Assembly: GCA_017551845.1 (NCBI GenBank)
Contig: JAFZKR010000082.1
Span: 1 to 10,289, forward strand
Direction: 5' to 3'
DNA length: 10,289 nt
Origin: Bacteroidaceae bacterium
GTDB taxonomy: Bacteria > Bacteroidota > Bacteroidia > Bacteroidales > Bacteroidaceae
Part shown: positions 1 through 6,410 of the stretch, one piece after another
Position numbering within the stretch: position 1 is the first letter of the stretch
How the letters are laid out: the number at the start of each line of letters is the position of its first letter
The notes under the pieces: model-generated
The model's database searches: none
Told to the model about the DNA's origin: nothing
Seen by the model: only the letters and a program-made list of their open reading frames with translations
Program-made: the position numbers and the translations under genes

Positions 1-1
1 G

Positions 2-1174
2 CAACCCGAGTGCCTTATATGGAATGACGGCAGTGACCGTGGTGACCTGCGCTGGGTGGGCACAGAGGCCGGCAATGTGGGTGAAACCAACTGGAGCCTT
101 TTGAATCATGACGGTGATGTACCTTATCAGCAACTGCACTACGGGGTGGAAAACGGTGATTCATGGGTACCGGGTGAGACCAACACCAGCATCCGTCCGG
201 GATGGTTCTATCACGATACTGAGAATGATCATGTAAAGAGTCTGTCCAAACTTATGGACACCTACTATAAGTCTGTGGGCCGCAACTCAACACTGCTGCT
301 CAACTTCCCCATAGCTCCCAACGGACGCATTCATCCCACAGACAGCCTGCGCGGCATTGCCTTCAACAAAATGGTCCATGAAGTCTTTAAGACCGATCTG
401 GCCCGTAAAGCCAAGGTCACGGCTTCAAACGTGAGAGGCAGCGCCCGTAAGTACCGCGCCAAGAAGGTTATTGACGGAAAGCCAGGCACATACTGGGCTA
501 CCGATGACGGCGTTACAGAGGCCACCCTTACGCTTGATTTTGGGAAACCGGTTGAGTTCAACCGTTTCCTGGCCGAAGAGTATATCGCCCTGGGCCAGCG
601 TGTAAAGAAATTCAGGCTTGAGGCACTTGTCAACGGTGAGTGGATCACTCTTAAGGATGAACTGGTTCAAGGCGGTGACGGCCTGACCACCATCGGCCAC
701 CGCCGGATAATATGCTTCCCTACTGTAACGGCCACCAAGCTGCGCTTTACCATACTGGACAGCAAGGCCTGCCCGCTGATATCACGCATAAGCGTGTTCC
801 GCGCACCGGACCTTACCCCTGATATCCCTGATTCAGGTGAGAAGAAATCATCAGGCCTGAACATATTCCTGCCGTCACCCATGCAGCTGTTTGTGGAATT
901 GGGCTCACGCACCAAGGTTTGCGCCTTCAAGTATCTGCCGCCTCAGGACAATGCCAAGGGAACTGTTACGCATTACATATTGTCTGCCACCACCGATTCA
1001 CGCCAGTGGACAGAACTGGCCCGTGGCGAGTTCTCAAACATTGTGAACAACCCCATCTGGCAGACCATAAACTTTGAACCTGTTGAGGCCACCATGCTCC
1101 GCCTTGAAGCCGTAATGCTCAGTTCCGGCGAGCGCGTAGCCTACGGCGACATCGAGATAGAGAGTTTAAGATGA
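2..1174 (+). CDS. alpha-L-fucosidase (GH29), 5'-truncated by window edge, with two C-terminal discoidin-like domains
   Basis: The reading frame is open from base 2, so the start and most of the catalytic barrel lie upstream; the GTG at 56 is internal. The 390 visible residues begin in the last part of a GH29 catalytic domain, with the conserved stretch RWVGTEAGNVGETNW, then SIRPGWFYH and YYKSVGRNSTLLLNFP. The Glu in WVGTE is the likely acid/base by analogy with 1,3/1,4-type (GH29-B) fucosidases; the Asp nucleophile is outside the window. An F5/8 type C (CBM32-like) domain follows at roughly residues 133-270 (KVTASNVRG, DGKPGTYWATDDG). A second, smaller beta-sandwich occupies about 290-390 (YLPPQDNAKGTVTHYILSATTDS, GEFSNIVNNP). 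Such enzymes remove terminal fucose from host or plant glycans, normally in the periplasm or at the cell surface; a signal peptide cannot be checked here. The gene converges on the esterase at 1251-2477. Confidence 0.93.
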   Translation, partial: QPECLIWNDGSDRGDLRWVGTEAGNVGETNWSLLNHDGDVPYQQLHYGVENGDSWVPGETNTSIRPGWFYHDTENDHVKSLSKLMDTYYKSVGRNSTLLLNFPIAPNGRIHPTDSLRGIAFNKMVHEVFKTDLARKAKVTASNVRGSARKYRAKKVIDGKPGTYWATDDGVTEATLTLDFGKPVEFNRFLAEEYIALGQRVKKFRLEALVNGEWITLKDELVQGGDGLTTIGHRRIICFPTVTATKLRFTILDSKACPLISRISVFRAPDLTPDIPDSGEKKSSGLNIFLPSPMQLFVELGSRTKVCAFKYLPPQDNAKGTVTHYILSATTDSRQWTELARGEFSNIVNNPIWQTINFEPVEATMLRLEAVMLSSGERVAYGDIEIESLR

Positions 1175-1230
1175 CCTATTTCGGCGTGCAGAGTGAACGG
1201 CTGAAAGCCATTCCCTTATAAACAAGGACC

Positions 1231-1282
1231 GGATTCCTGGGTCAAGTCGATTACTTGAAATCGACTTGAGCCCAAGGAATCC
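1231..1282 (-). terminator. long hairpin spanning the esterase stop codon; putative terminator between convergent genes
   Basis: Arms 1231-1252 and 1259-1282 are reverse complements over 22 pairs, in blocks of 7, 4 and 11 bp separated by two single-base bulges, with a 6-base loop (1253-1258). On the minus strand the left arm encodes the last residues of the esterase (IPWAQVDF), and the TAA stop straddles the loop and right arm. The position between convergent genes fits a terminator, possibly acting on both strands. However, the minus-strand T tract after it is poor (CCTTGTTTATAA) and none is seen on the plus strand, so it may instead be an mRNA 3'-end stabiliser. The pairing is seen directly; the function is inferred. 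Confidence 0.5.
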
Positions 1283-2477
1283 ACTTCTGGACTTCTTTGT
1301 CTTCTAATGTTTCGTCAACAAACTGGATGATGGTATTGGCATCTTCCTTGCCCAGCAGGAACTTGTCAATGAAAGCCTCAACCTCAGGGTATTGGCTCTT
1401 CGGCAGTTGGCAGTGGCCGTGCTTGCCCTGAACTGAGAATCCCATGCGGTCCTCAATGCCGAATTTCTTCCAGACCTCGCGGGCGGCTACGCAACTTACG
1501 TAACCTGCCTCGTCGGCCAGCCACTCATAGTCTGTATTGCCAAGTACAAGCAGGGCACGCGGGCATACCAATGCGCACAGTTCATGGTGGTCATAGGGCA
1601 GTTTGGAAACATTGGCATCCTTCCAGTCCCACATGGACTCCTTGAACCAGTGGTGGTCAGTGTTGCCCAGTGTCTCAACATGGCCCAGTGTCTCCGATAC
1701 ACGCCATGCAGCAGCGCCGCCTCCACCAGGCTCCTGAGCAATTGTAAGGGCAATGCGCTCATCAAAGGCACCAGACCAAAGAGCCATCTTGCCGGCGTAT
1801 GAGCAACCGGTCACACCGATATGCTTCATATCAATTTTGCTGGCAGCGCCAACTATCTCCAAGCCGTCAATGATACGGCTTACACCCCAGGGCCACATTG
1901 CGTATGCACCGTTCTCAACCAGTTCAGGATAGATCTTGTTGATGGGCTCGCTACCGCGTTTCTGCTGGTGTGCCATTACCTGGTTCATGTTGAAGTTCAT
2001 TGTGGCGATGTTCCTGTCAGGGAAGAAATTGCGCGGCAGGCTGATGCCTGACATACCGATCATCAATGGGAACGGGCCATCACCCTCAGGATAGGTAATC
2101 TTTGAGGTAATGGTCAGATCTTCACCATTGTGATGAACTATAACGGTAAGGGTGTTGTCCTCAAGTTTGGCCTCAATCTCGCTGCGGTCAACCATCGGCT
2201 TCTCGCCAACCTCATAGTGATAGAGTTCACGGATAATCTCAGCACGGCGTTTCTCCCAGTCTTTGAATTTCTTGACCTGTTTCTTGCCGTTTGAGAATTC
2301 CAGCGGGTTGGGCAGGGTCTCAAGTGTCTTGGCCTCATCAACTGTGGGGAACTTGGGTGCGGGATACTTGGCACCGGTAAACTCCTGGTCATATACCAGA
2401 GGAATGTTTTTCTGTGCTGCCATCGGCATCATAACCAATGCTGCAGCAGCAATCATAAGAGTTTTAACAGACTTCAT
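1251..2477 (-). CDS. secreted CE15-family glucuronoyl esterase-like alpha/beta hydrolase
   Basis: This 408-residue protein starts with a type I signal peptide (MKSVKT, hydrophobic 7-19, likely cleavage after MAA around residue 21), so it is exported. The alpha/beta-hydrolase nucleophile elbow is VTGCSYAGK with Ser226. Glu249 lies in IAQEPGGGG, 23 residues later, the same spacing as the Ser-Glu pair of fungal glucuronoyl esterases. His355 lies in GKHGHCQ. Cys225 and Cys356 sit directly beside Ser226 and His355 and could form the CE15 disulfide that ties the catalytic residues together. CE15 enzymes cleave esters of 4-O-methyl-glucuronic acid on xylan, including lignin-carbohydrate links. Characterised members usually have Arg after the nucleophile (GCSRxGK); here it is Tyr227, so the substrate is uncertain. 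Annotation as an acetyl xylan esterase is the main alternative. The start is supported by the signal peptide; the leader is AT-rich without a Shine-Dalgarno, as is common in Bacteroidetes. Confidence 0.88.
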   Translation of the reverse strand: MKSVKTLMIAAAALVMMPMAAQKNIPLVYDQEFTGAKYPAPKFPTVDEAKTLETLPNPLEFSNGKKQVKKFKDWEKRRAEIIRELYHYEVGEKPMVDRSEIEAKLEDNTLTVIVHHNGEDLTITSKITYPEGDGPFPLMIGMSGISLPRNFFPDRNIATMNFNMNQVMAHQQKRGSEPINKIYPELVENGAYAMWPWGVSRIIDGLEIVGAASKIDMKHIGVTGCSYAGKMALWSGAFDERIALTIAQEPGGGGAAAWRVSETLGHVETLGNTDHHWFKESMWDWKDANVSKLPYDHHELCALVCPRALLVLGNTDYEWLADEAGYVSCVAAREVWKKFGIEDRMGFSVQGKHGHCQLPKSQYPEVEAFIDKFLLGKEDANTIIQFVDETLEDKEVQKWIPWAQVDFK

Positions 2478-2498
2478 AATTCTATTTTAGGTTAATTA

Positions 2499-2553
2499 TT
2501 ACTACGAGCCTTCTACGTCTCATCTGCGAGCCATCTACGAACTATCAACGAAG
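2499..2553. repeat. five tandem 11-bp imperfect repeats upstream of the esterase
   Basis: Five consecutive 11-mers are seen: ttactacgagc, cttctacgtct, catctgcgagc, catctacgaac and tatcaacgaag, with approximate consensus catctacgagc. After a 7-bp break (2554-2560), two further 11-bp units follow (ggtgtaaagtg, attgtaaagtg; 2561-2582). The array starts 21 bp upstream of the esterase ATG, so it would lie in the 5' leader or promoter of that gene. An 11-bp period is close to one DNA helical turn, which would place each unit on the same face of the helix, but no binding factor can be named. Units are too short and lack spacers for CRISPR. Confidence 0.7.
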
Positions 2554-2599
2554 GGCGAAAGGTGTAAAGTGATTGTAAAGTGCTGAATTTGGTTGTCAG

Positions 2600-2645
2600 A
2601 TTACTGTCTTACCACTAAACCAAGTTGACGGGTTATGGCAGTAAT
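2600..2645. other. imperfect inverted repeat in the divergent intergenic region
   Basis: attactg at 2600-2606 is the exact reverse complement of cagtaat at 2639-2645. Weaker pairing continues inward (attactgtcttacc against ggttatggcagtaat), leaving a loop of about 17 bases. It sits between the 11-bp repeats and the DUF418 gene, in the spacer between divergent genes. It could be an operator or a leader hairpin, but there is no adjoining T tract and no homologous site is known to me. It may also be chance in AT-rich DNA. Confidence 0.3.
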
Positions 2646-2732
2646 GTGAGTTGTTTTCATATCTTTTTTTTGTAAAGTAAGAATGAAAATTGTAAAAAAC
2701 CAAGAGTTAATACGGATTTTGTTGTTTTTTCA

Positions 2733-2740
2733 TACCTTTA
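2733..2740 (+). promoter_or_regulatory. possible -7 promoter element for the DUF418 gene
   Basis: TACCTTTA matches seven of the eight positions of the Bacteroidetes -7 box TAnnTTTG (final A instead of G) and lies 25 bp before the ATG at 2766. The nearest upstream TTTG (2718-2721) is only 11 bp away, too close to be a standard -33 element, so this is a weak call. No convincing promoter for the leftward esterase was found in the same spacer. Confidence 0.3.
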
Positions 2741-2765
2741 CAAACAGGACTTTGAGATTTGGGAA

Positions 2766-3872
2766 ATGTATAAGACGACCGGACAAAATAACAGCCGCAT
2801 TGAGGTGGCCGATGCCCTGAGAGGGCTTGCTGTAGCAGGTATTATCTTGTTTCACTCAGTAGAGCATTTCAATACTTTTGCAAGAGAGATTAAATATACC
2901 CTCACTTGTGACGGGACTGTTTTTAACGTGCTTCAGGCATTACTTTCAGGTAAAATGTACGGAATTTTTGCCGTACTCTTTGGTTTGAGTTTCTTTATTA
3001 TGCGTGACAACCAGGAGCAGAAAGGCAAGGATTTCTCACTCCGTTTTGCGTGGAGAATGGTGCTGCTGTTCCTGTTTGGTGTAATCAACGTATGTTTCTA
3101 TGACGGAGACATACTTATCACTTACGCCATTTTAGGTCTGTTGCTCATTCCTGCCGGTTATCTTGACAATAAATGGCTCTGGGCAATAACCATACTGCTG
3201 CTCATACAGCCCATGGAGATTTATTCTCACCTGTTTGGCTGGCACCCAGATTCACAATGGGTCAATATGGGTTACTTCAAACTGATGCAGGGACATGATA
3301 CATTCCTTCATTCAGCAACAACAAACCTGAAATACGGAATAACCACTACACTAGGATGGTTCTGGTTCCACGGACGCATAACACAGACACTTGGCCTCTT
3401 CTATCTTGCTTTACTCATAGGACGTACCAGACTGTTTTACAATGAGGGTGACAATATGAAGAAGTGGCGTATAATACTTATAGTTTCGGCAATATTGGTA
3501 GCCGCTGGCGCATTCACCAAATTCGGAAAATGGGATGATCTGCTCCACCCCATCTGGAATCTGGCTATCCTGATGGTAATACTTTCTTTAGGTGTGCTCC
3601 TTTGGTATAGGTTCAAGGGGGTCAGGAACGTCTTTGGAAAACTGGGCTTTTTTGGAAGGATGAGTCTTACCAACTATCTGCTGCAGTCTGTTTTAGGCAG
3701 CCTCCTGTTCTACCAATGGGGATTCAGCCTATACAACACACTGGGAACAACATGGTCTGCATTGGTGGGTTCAGGCATGATAATATTCCAATACAGTATC
3801 CTCAAACTATGGTCCAGGATTCATCAACGCGGTCCTTTGGAAGGCCTTTGGCGCCGCCTCACCTGGATTTAA
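2766..3872 (+). CDS. DUF418 (YeiB-like) multi-pass inner-membrane protein
   Basis: The 368-residue product begins with RIEVADALRGLAVAGIILFH (11-30), the N-terminal signature of the DUF418/YeiB group and of related acyltransferase-3-like membrane proteins. About ten hydrophobic segments are visible, near residues 17-31, 62-79, 95-112, 113-131, 138-150, 205-221, 234-250, 262-280, 303-316 and 328-346. The C-terminal DUF418 hallmark is present: FGRMSLTNYLLQS (296-308), then LFYQWGFSLY and the terminal RGPLEGLWRRLTW. Length is normal for the family, so it appears intact. The biochemical role of the family is not established, and it should not be given an enzymatic name. It stands alone between divergent and downstream transcription units, with its own probable promoter and a possible terminator at 3897, so it is probably not part of the mnmG operon. 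Confidence 0.9.
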   Translation: MYKTTGQNNSRIEVADALRGLAVAGIILFHSVEHFNTFAREIKYTLTCDGTVFNVLQALLSGKMYGIFAVLFGLSFFIMRDNQEQKGKDFSLRFAWRMVLLFLFGVINVCFYDGDILITYAILGLLLIPAGYLDNKWLWAITILLLIQPMEIYSHLFGWHPDSQWVNMGYFKLMQGHDTFLHSATTNLKYGITTTLGWFWFHGRITQTLGLFYLALLIGRTRLFYNEGDNMKKWRIILIVSAILVAAGAFTKFGKWDDLLHPIWNLAILMVILSLGVLLWYRFKGVRNVFGKLGFFGRMSLTNYLLQSVLGSLLFYQWGFSLYNTLGTTWSALVGSGMIIFQYSILKLWSRIHQRGPLEGLWRRLTWI

Positions 3873-3896
3873 TTAAACATGAGTCTGAAAGCAATT

Positions 3897-3913
3897 GGGG
3901 ACTGTCCCCTTTT
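3897..3913 (+). terminator. short GC palindrome followed by T4, possible weak terminator of the DUF418 gene
   Basis: ggggactgtcccc (3897-3909) is a perfect 13-base palindrome around a central T and is followed by TTTT (3910-3913). It could fold as a 4-bp GGGG/CCCC stem with a 5-base loop, 24 bp after the DUF418 stop. The stem and the T tract are both short, and the site abuts the -33 element of the mnmG promoter, so it could equally be an operator. Confidence 0.35.
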
Positions 3914-3944
3914 GCACACATTAAAAAAGTTTGCACTATCTTTG
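3911..3944 (+). promoter_or_regulatory. Bacteroidetes-type promoter of mnmG, with a near-leaderless start
   Basis: A -33 TTTG at 3911-3914 and a perfect -7 TATCTTTG (TAnnTTTG) at 3937-3944 are separated by 22 bp. This fits the promoter pattern established for Bacteroides sigma-ABfr, though the spacer is slightly long. Transcription would start near 3947-3949, only about 4-6 bases before the mnmG ATG at 3953. No Shine-Dalgarno precedes that ATG. Confidence 0.7.
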
Positions 3945-3952
3945 GCATCAGA

Positions 3953-5827
3953 ATGGATTTCAGGTTCGACATCGTTGTTATAGGAGCTGGACATGCAGGT
4001 TGTGAGGCTGCAACTGCGGCAGCACAAATGGGTTCCAAGACCTGTCTCATAACCATTGACATGAACAAGGTGGGACAGATGAGCTGTAACCCTGCTGTAG
4101 GAGGAATAGCCAAAGGCCAGATAGTAAGGGAGATAGATGCTCTGGGTGGACACATGGGCATAGTCACTGACAAGACTTCCATCCAGTTCAGGATGCTGAA
4201 CCGCTCCAAAGGACCGGCCATGTGGAGTCCGCGGGCTCAGTGCGACAGGATGAGATACATCCTTGAATGGCGTAAAGTCCTTGAAAATCAGCCCAATCTA
4301 TATATCTGGCAGGATTCTGTCACGGAACTAGTCGTTAAGGACGGTCGAGTAACAGGAGTCAAAACACTGGAGGGTGCCGAATTCCAATGCCGTTGTGTTA
4401 TTCTTACCGCAGGAACATTCCTTAACGGCCTGATGCACATAGGACGCGTCACTATGCCTGGCGGAAGGATTTCCGAACCTGCATCCTATCATCTCACCGA
4501 GTCCATAACCCGACATGGAATCCGTACAGCCCGCATGAAGACCGGAACACCTGTACGCATAGACAGAAGGAGCGTACATTTCGAAGAGATGGAGCGTCAG
4601 GACGGAGAGAATGATTTCCATCGGTTCTCATTCATCAATTCGGAGAGAAACCTCAAGCAGATGTGCTGCTGGACATGCTATACCAACCCTAAAGTCCATG
4701 AAATTCTCCGCTCCGGCCTTATGGACTCACCTCTTTATAACGGTCAAATCAGAAGTATAGGCCCCCGGTACTGCCCAAGCATAGAGACCAAACTGGTCAC
4801 CTTCCCGGACAGGGAGCAGCATCAGCTGTTTCTCGAACCCGAGGGCGAGGAGACGAACGAGATGTATCTCAACGGATTCTCCTCATCAATGCCTATGAAC
4901 ATCCAGATACGGGCCCTCAAGGAGATTCCGGCCTTCCGCGACTTGGTCATATACAGGCCCGGTTACGCCATAGAGTATGACTATTTTGATCCCACCCAGC
5001 TCAAGCACACATTGGAGTCCAAGGTGGTTTCCGGATTGTTCATGGCCGGACAGGTGAACGGTACCACTGGATATGAGGAAGCAGGAGGACAGGGTATTCT
5101 AGCCGGAATCAACGCCCATATCAGCTGCCACGGAGGCGAACCATTCATTCTTGCGAGAGACGAGGCTTATATAGGAGTGCTGGTGGATGATCTTATCAAC
5201 AAAGGTGTGGACGAACCCTATCGTATGTTTACGTCCAGAGCCGAATTCCGGATCCTACTTCGCCAGGATGATGCTGACATCCGCCTCACAGAACGTTCAT
5301 ACCAAACAGGACTGGCTACACGGGAAAGATATGACCTGATGATCTCCAAGCGTGAAGGAATAGAACGCATAATGGATTTTGCCCGGAACTTCTCCGTCAA
5401 GCCGGCGCTTATCAACGATACACTGGAGCAACTCGGCACAACACCGCTTCGTGAAGGATGCAAGCTGGCGGACCTGATAGAGAGGCCGCAGCTGACACTC
5501 AAAAACCTCTCGGAGCACATCAAGGCGCTCAAGACACTGCTTGATGAAACGGAATCCGGGCGGATGGATGAGATTATAGAAGCTGCCGAGATTCTGATGA
5601 AATACAGCGGTTACATAAGCCGCGAACGGCTTATCGCCAACAAAATGAAACGTCTGGAGGATATCCGCATAAAGGGACGTTTTGATTATTCTTCACTGCA
5701 GTCTCTCTCCACCGAATGCCGACAGAAACTCATAAGGCATGACCCCGAGACTCTTGCCGAAGCAAGCCGGATTCCCGGGGTTTCACCCAGTGATATCAAC
5801 GTTCTGCTGGTACTTCTGAACAGATAG
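3953..5827 (+). CDS. mnmG: tRNA uridine-5-carboxymethylaminomethyl(34) synthesis enzyme MnmG (GidA)
   Basis: The 624-residue product matches the usual length of about 620-630. MnmG uses FAD and, with the GTPase MnmE, adds the (carboxymethyl)aminomethyl group to wobble U34 of several tRNAs in the cytoplasm. Visible motifs in order: the FAD dinucleotide fold VVIGAGHAGCEAA (8-20), SCNPAVGGIAKGQIVREIDALGG (44-66), MWSPRAQCDR (90-99), MKTGTPVR (195-202), the conserved Cys of YCPSIE (274), LEPEG with NGFSSSMPMNIQ (294-318), and NGTTGYEEAGGQGILAGINA (369-388). The C-terminal tail includes RLIANKMKRLEDIRIKG and RIPGVSPSDINVLL (606-619), the MnmE/tRNA-binding end. The ATG at 3953 is chosen because the FAD motif begins eight residues later; the frame is open back to 3716, but that overlaps the DUF418 gene. 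It is the first gene of a cluster with apt, uvrC, dtd and deoC. Confidence 0.97.
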   Translation: MDFRFDIVVIGAGHAGCEAATAAAQMGSKTCLITIDMNKVGQMSCNPAVGGIAKGQIVREIDALGGHMGIVTDKTSIQFRMLNRSKGPAMWSPRAQCDRMRYILEWRKVLENQPNLYIWQDSVTELVVKDGRVTGVKTLEGAEFQCRCVILTAGTFLNGLMHIGRVTMPGGRISEPASYHLTESITRHGIRTARMKTGTPVRIDRRSVHFEEMERQDGENDFHRFSFINSERNLKQMCCWTCYTNPKVHEILRSGLMDSPLYNGQIRSIGPRYCPSIETKLVTFPDREQHQLFLEPEGEETNEMYLNGFSSSMPMNIQIRALKEIPAFRDLVIYRPGYAIEYDYFDPTQLKHTLESKVVSGLFMAGQVNGTTGYEEAGGQGILAGINAHISCHGGEPFILARDEAYIGVLVDDLINKGVDEPYRMFTSRAEFRILLRQDDADIRLTERSYQTGLATRERYDLMISKREGIERIMDFARNFSVKPALINDTLEQLGTTPLREGCKLADLIERPQLTLKNLSEHIKALKTLLDETESGRMDEIIEAAEILMKYSGYISRERLIANKMKRLEDIRIKGRFDYSSLQSLSTECRQKLIRHDPETLAEASRIPGVSPSDINVLLVLLNR

Positions 5828-5836
5828 AAACAAAAA

Positions 5837-5852
5837 AGTTCCACGTGAAACA
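5837..5852. other. parS-like ParB-binding site (putative chromosome centromere)
   Basis: AGTTCCACGTGAAACA matches the bacterial parS consensus TGTTNCACGTGAAACA at every position except the first (A for T). It contains the CACGTG core and the near-palindromic GTT.CACGTGAAAC arms. It lies in the only non-overlapping gap of the cluster, 9 bp after the mnmG stop and 12 bp before the apt start. parS sites are loaded by the CTP-dependent clamp ParB and usually lie near oriC, and mnmG/gidA is origin-linked in many bacteria. The match is seen directly; ParB binding is inferred. I noticed no second CACGTG-centred site in the window. Confidence 0.7.
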
Positions 5853-5864
5853 ATTCCAAATAAT

Positions 5865-6410
5865 ATGAGCAAAGAGACACTTATCGGTCACCTTCGGAAC
5901 ATACCGGATTATCCGATGGAAGGAGTTCAATTCAAGGATGTGACCTCATGGTTCATGAACCCGGAGGACATGAACGAGATTGTGGATTCACTCTATGAGA
6001 TGTACAAGGACAAAGGCATAACAAAAGTATGCGGCGTAGAATCCAGAGGATTCATAGTGGGAGCCGCTCTAGCCTATAAGCTGAACGCAGGATTCATTCC
6101 CATACGCAAGCCGGGTAAGCTTCCCTACGAGAAAGTGAGTCTTGAGTATAAGAAAGAATATGGTTATGACCGTCTGGAGATGCACAAAGATTCTATCAGC
6201 GCCGATGATGTGGTTCTCATCCATGACGACCTTCTGGCAACAGGCGGAACTCTGCTGGCATCCTGCAAGTTAGTAAAATCCTTCAAGCCGAAAAAAGTAA
6301 TGGTCAACTGCATCATAGAGCTGACCAACTTCCACGCAAAAGATAATTTCCCGAAGGATTGCCCCGTTGACAGCTTCATACAGATAGACGAATTTGAAGG
6401 AGTAAGTTGA
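5865..6410 (+). CDS. apt: adenine phosphoribosyltransferase
   Basis: This 181-residue cytoplasmic enzyme converts adenine and PRPP to AMP and pyrophosphate (purine salvage). The family signatures are intact: IPDYPMEGVQFKDVTSWF (13-30), ESRGFIVGAALA (59-70), the flexible-loop region IPIRKPGKLPYE (78-89), LEYKKEYGYDRLEMH (93-107), and the PRPP-binding loop VVLIHDDLLATGGT (116-129). Length matches the family norm of about 170-180. The ATG at 5865 is preceded by an A-rich leader (ccaaataat) without a Shine-Dalgarno. It follows mnmG by 37 bp, across the parS-like site, and its TGA overlaps the uvrC TTG as TTGA. Confidence 0.97.
   Translation: MSKETLIGHLRNIPDYPMEGVQFKDVTSWFMNPEDMNEIVDSLYEMYKDKGITKVCGVESRGFIVGAALAYKLNAGFIPIRKPGKLPYEKVSLEYKKEYGYDRLEMHKDSISADDVVLIHDDLLATGGTLLASCKLVKSFKPKKVMVNCIIELTNFHAKDNFPKDCPVDSFIQIDEFEGVS
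6397..6402 (+). promoter_or_regulatory. Shine-Dalgarno AAGGAG supporting the uvrC TTG start
   Basis: AAGGAG ends 4 bp before TTG 6407 and 10 bp before a second in-frame TTG at 6413. It lies within the apt coding end (codons EGVS). A clear Shine-Dalgarno is notable here because mnmG, apt and dtd lack one. It can serve either TTG, so the exact uvrC start is uncertain by two codons. Confidence 0.5.

Noticed and set aside
56..58. GTG as the start of the fucosidase
   Set aside because: The frame continues upstream to the window edge with conserved GH29 sequence (LIWNDGSDRGDLRW).
2499..2553. Tandem repeats as a CRISPR array
   Set aside because: Units are 11 bp and contiguous with no spacers, and no cas genes are present.
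3716..3952. N-terminal extension of the mnmG frame back to an ATG at 3716
   Set aside because: It overlaps the conserved C-terminus of the DUF418 protein, shows no homology to MnmG and lies upstream of the promoter; 3953 gives the normal length.
3879..3983. 34-codon ORF across the mnmG promoter and start as a leader peptide
   Set aside because: It is in a different frame, begins upstream of the predicted transcription start, has no regulatory hallmark and no Shine-Dalgarno.
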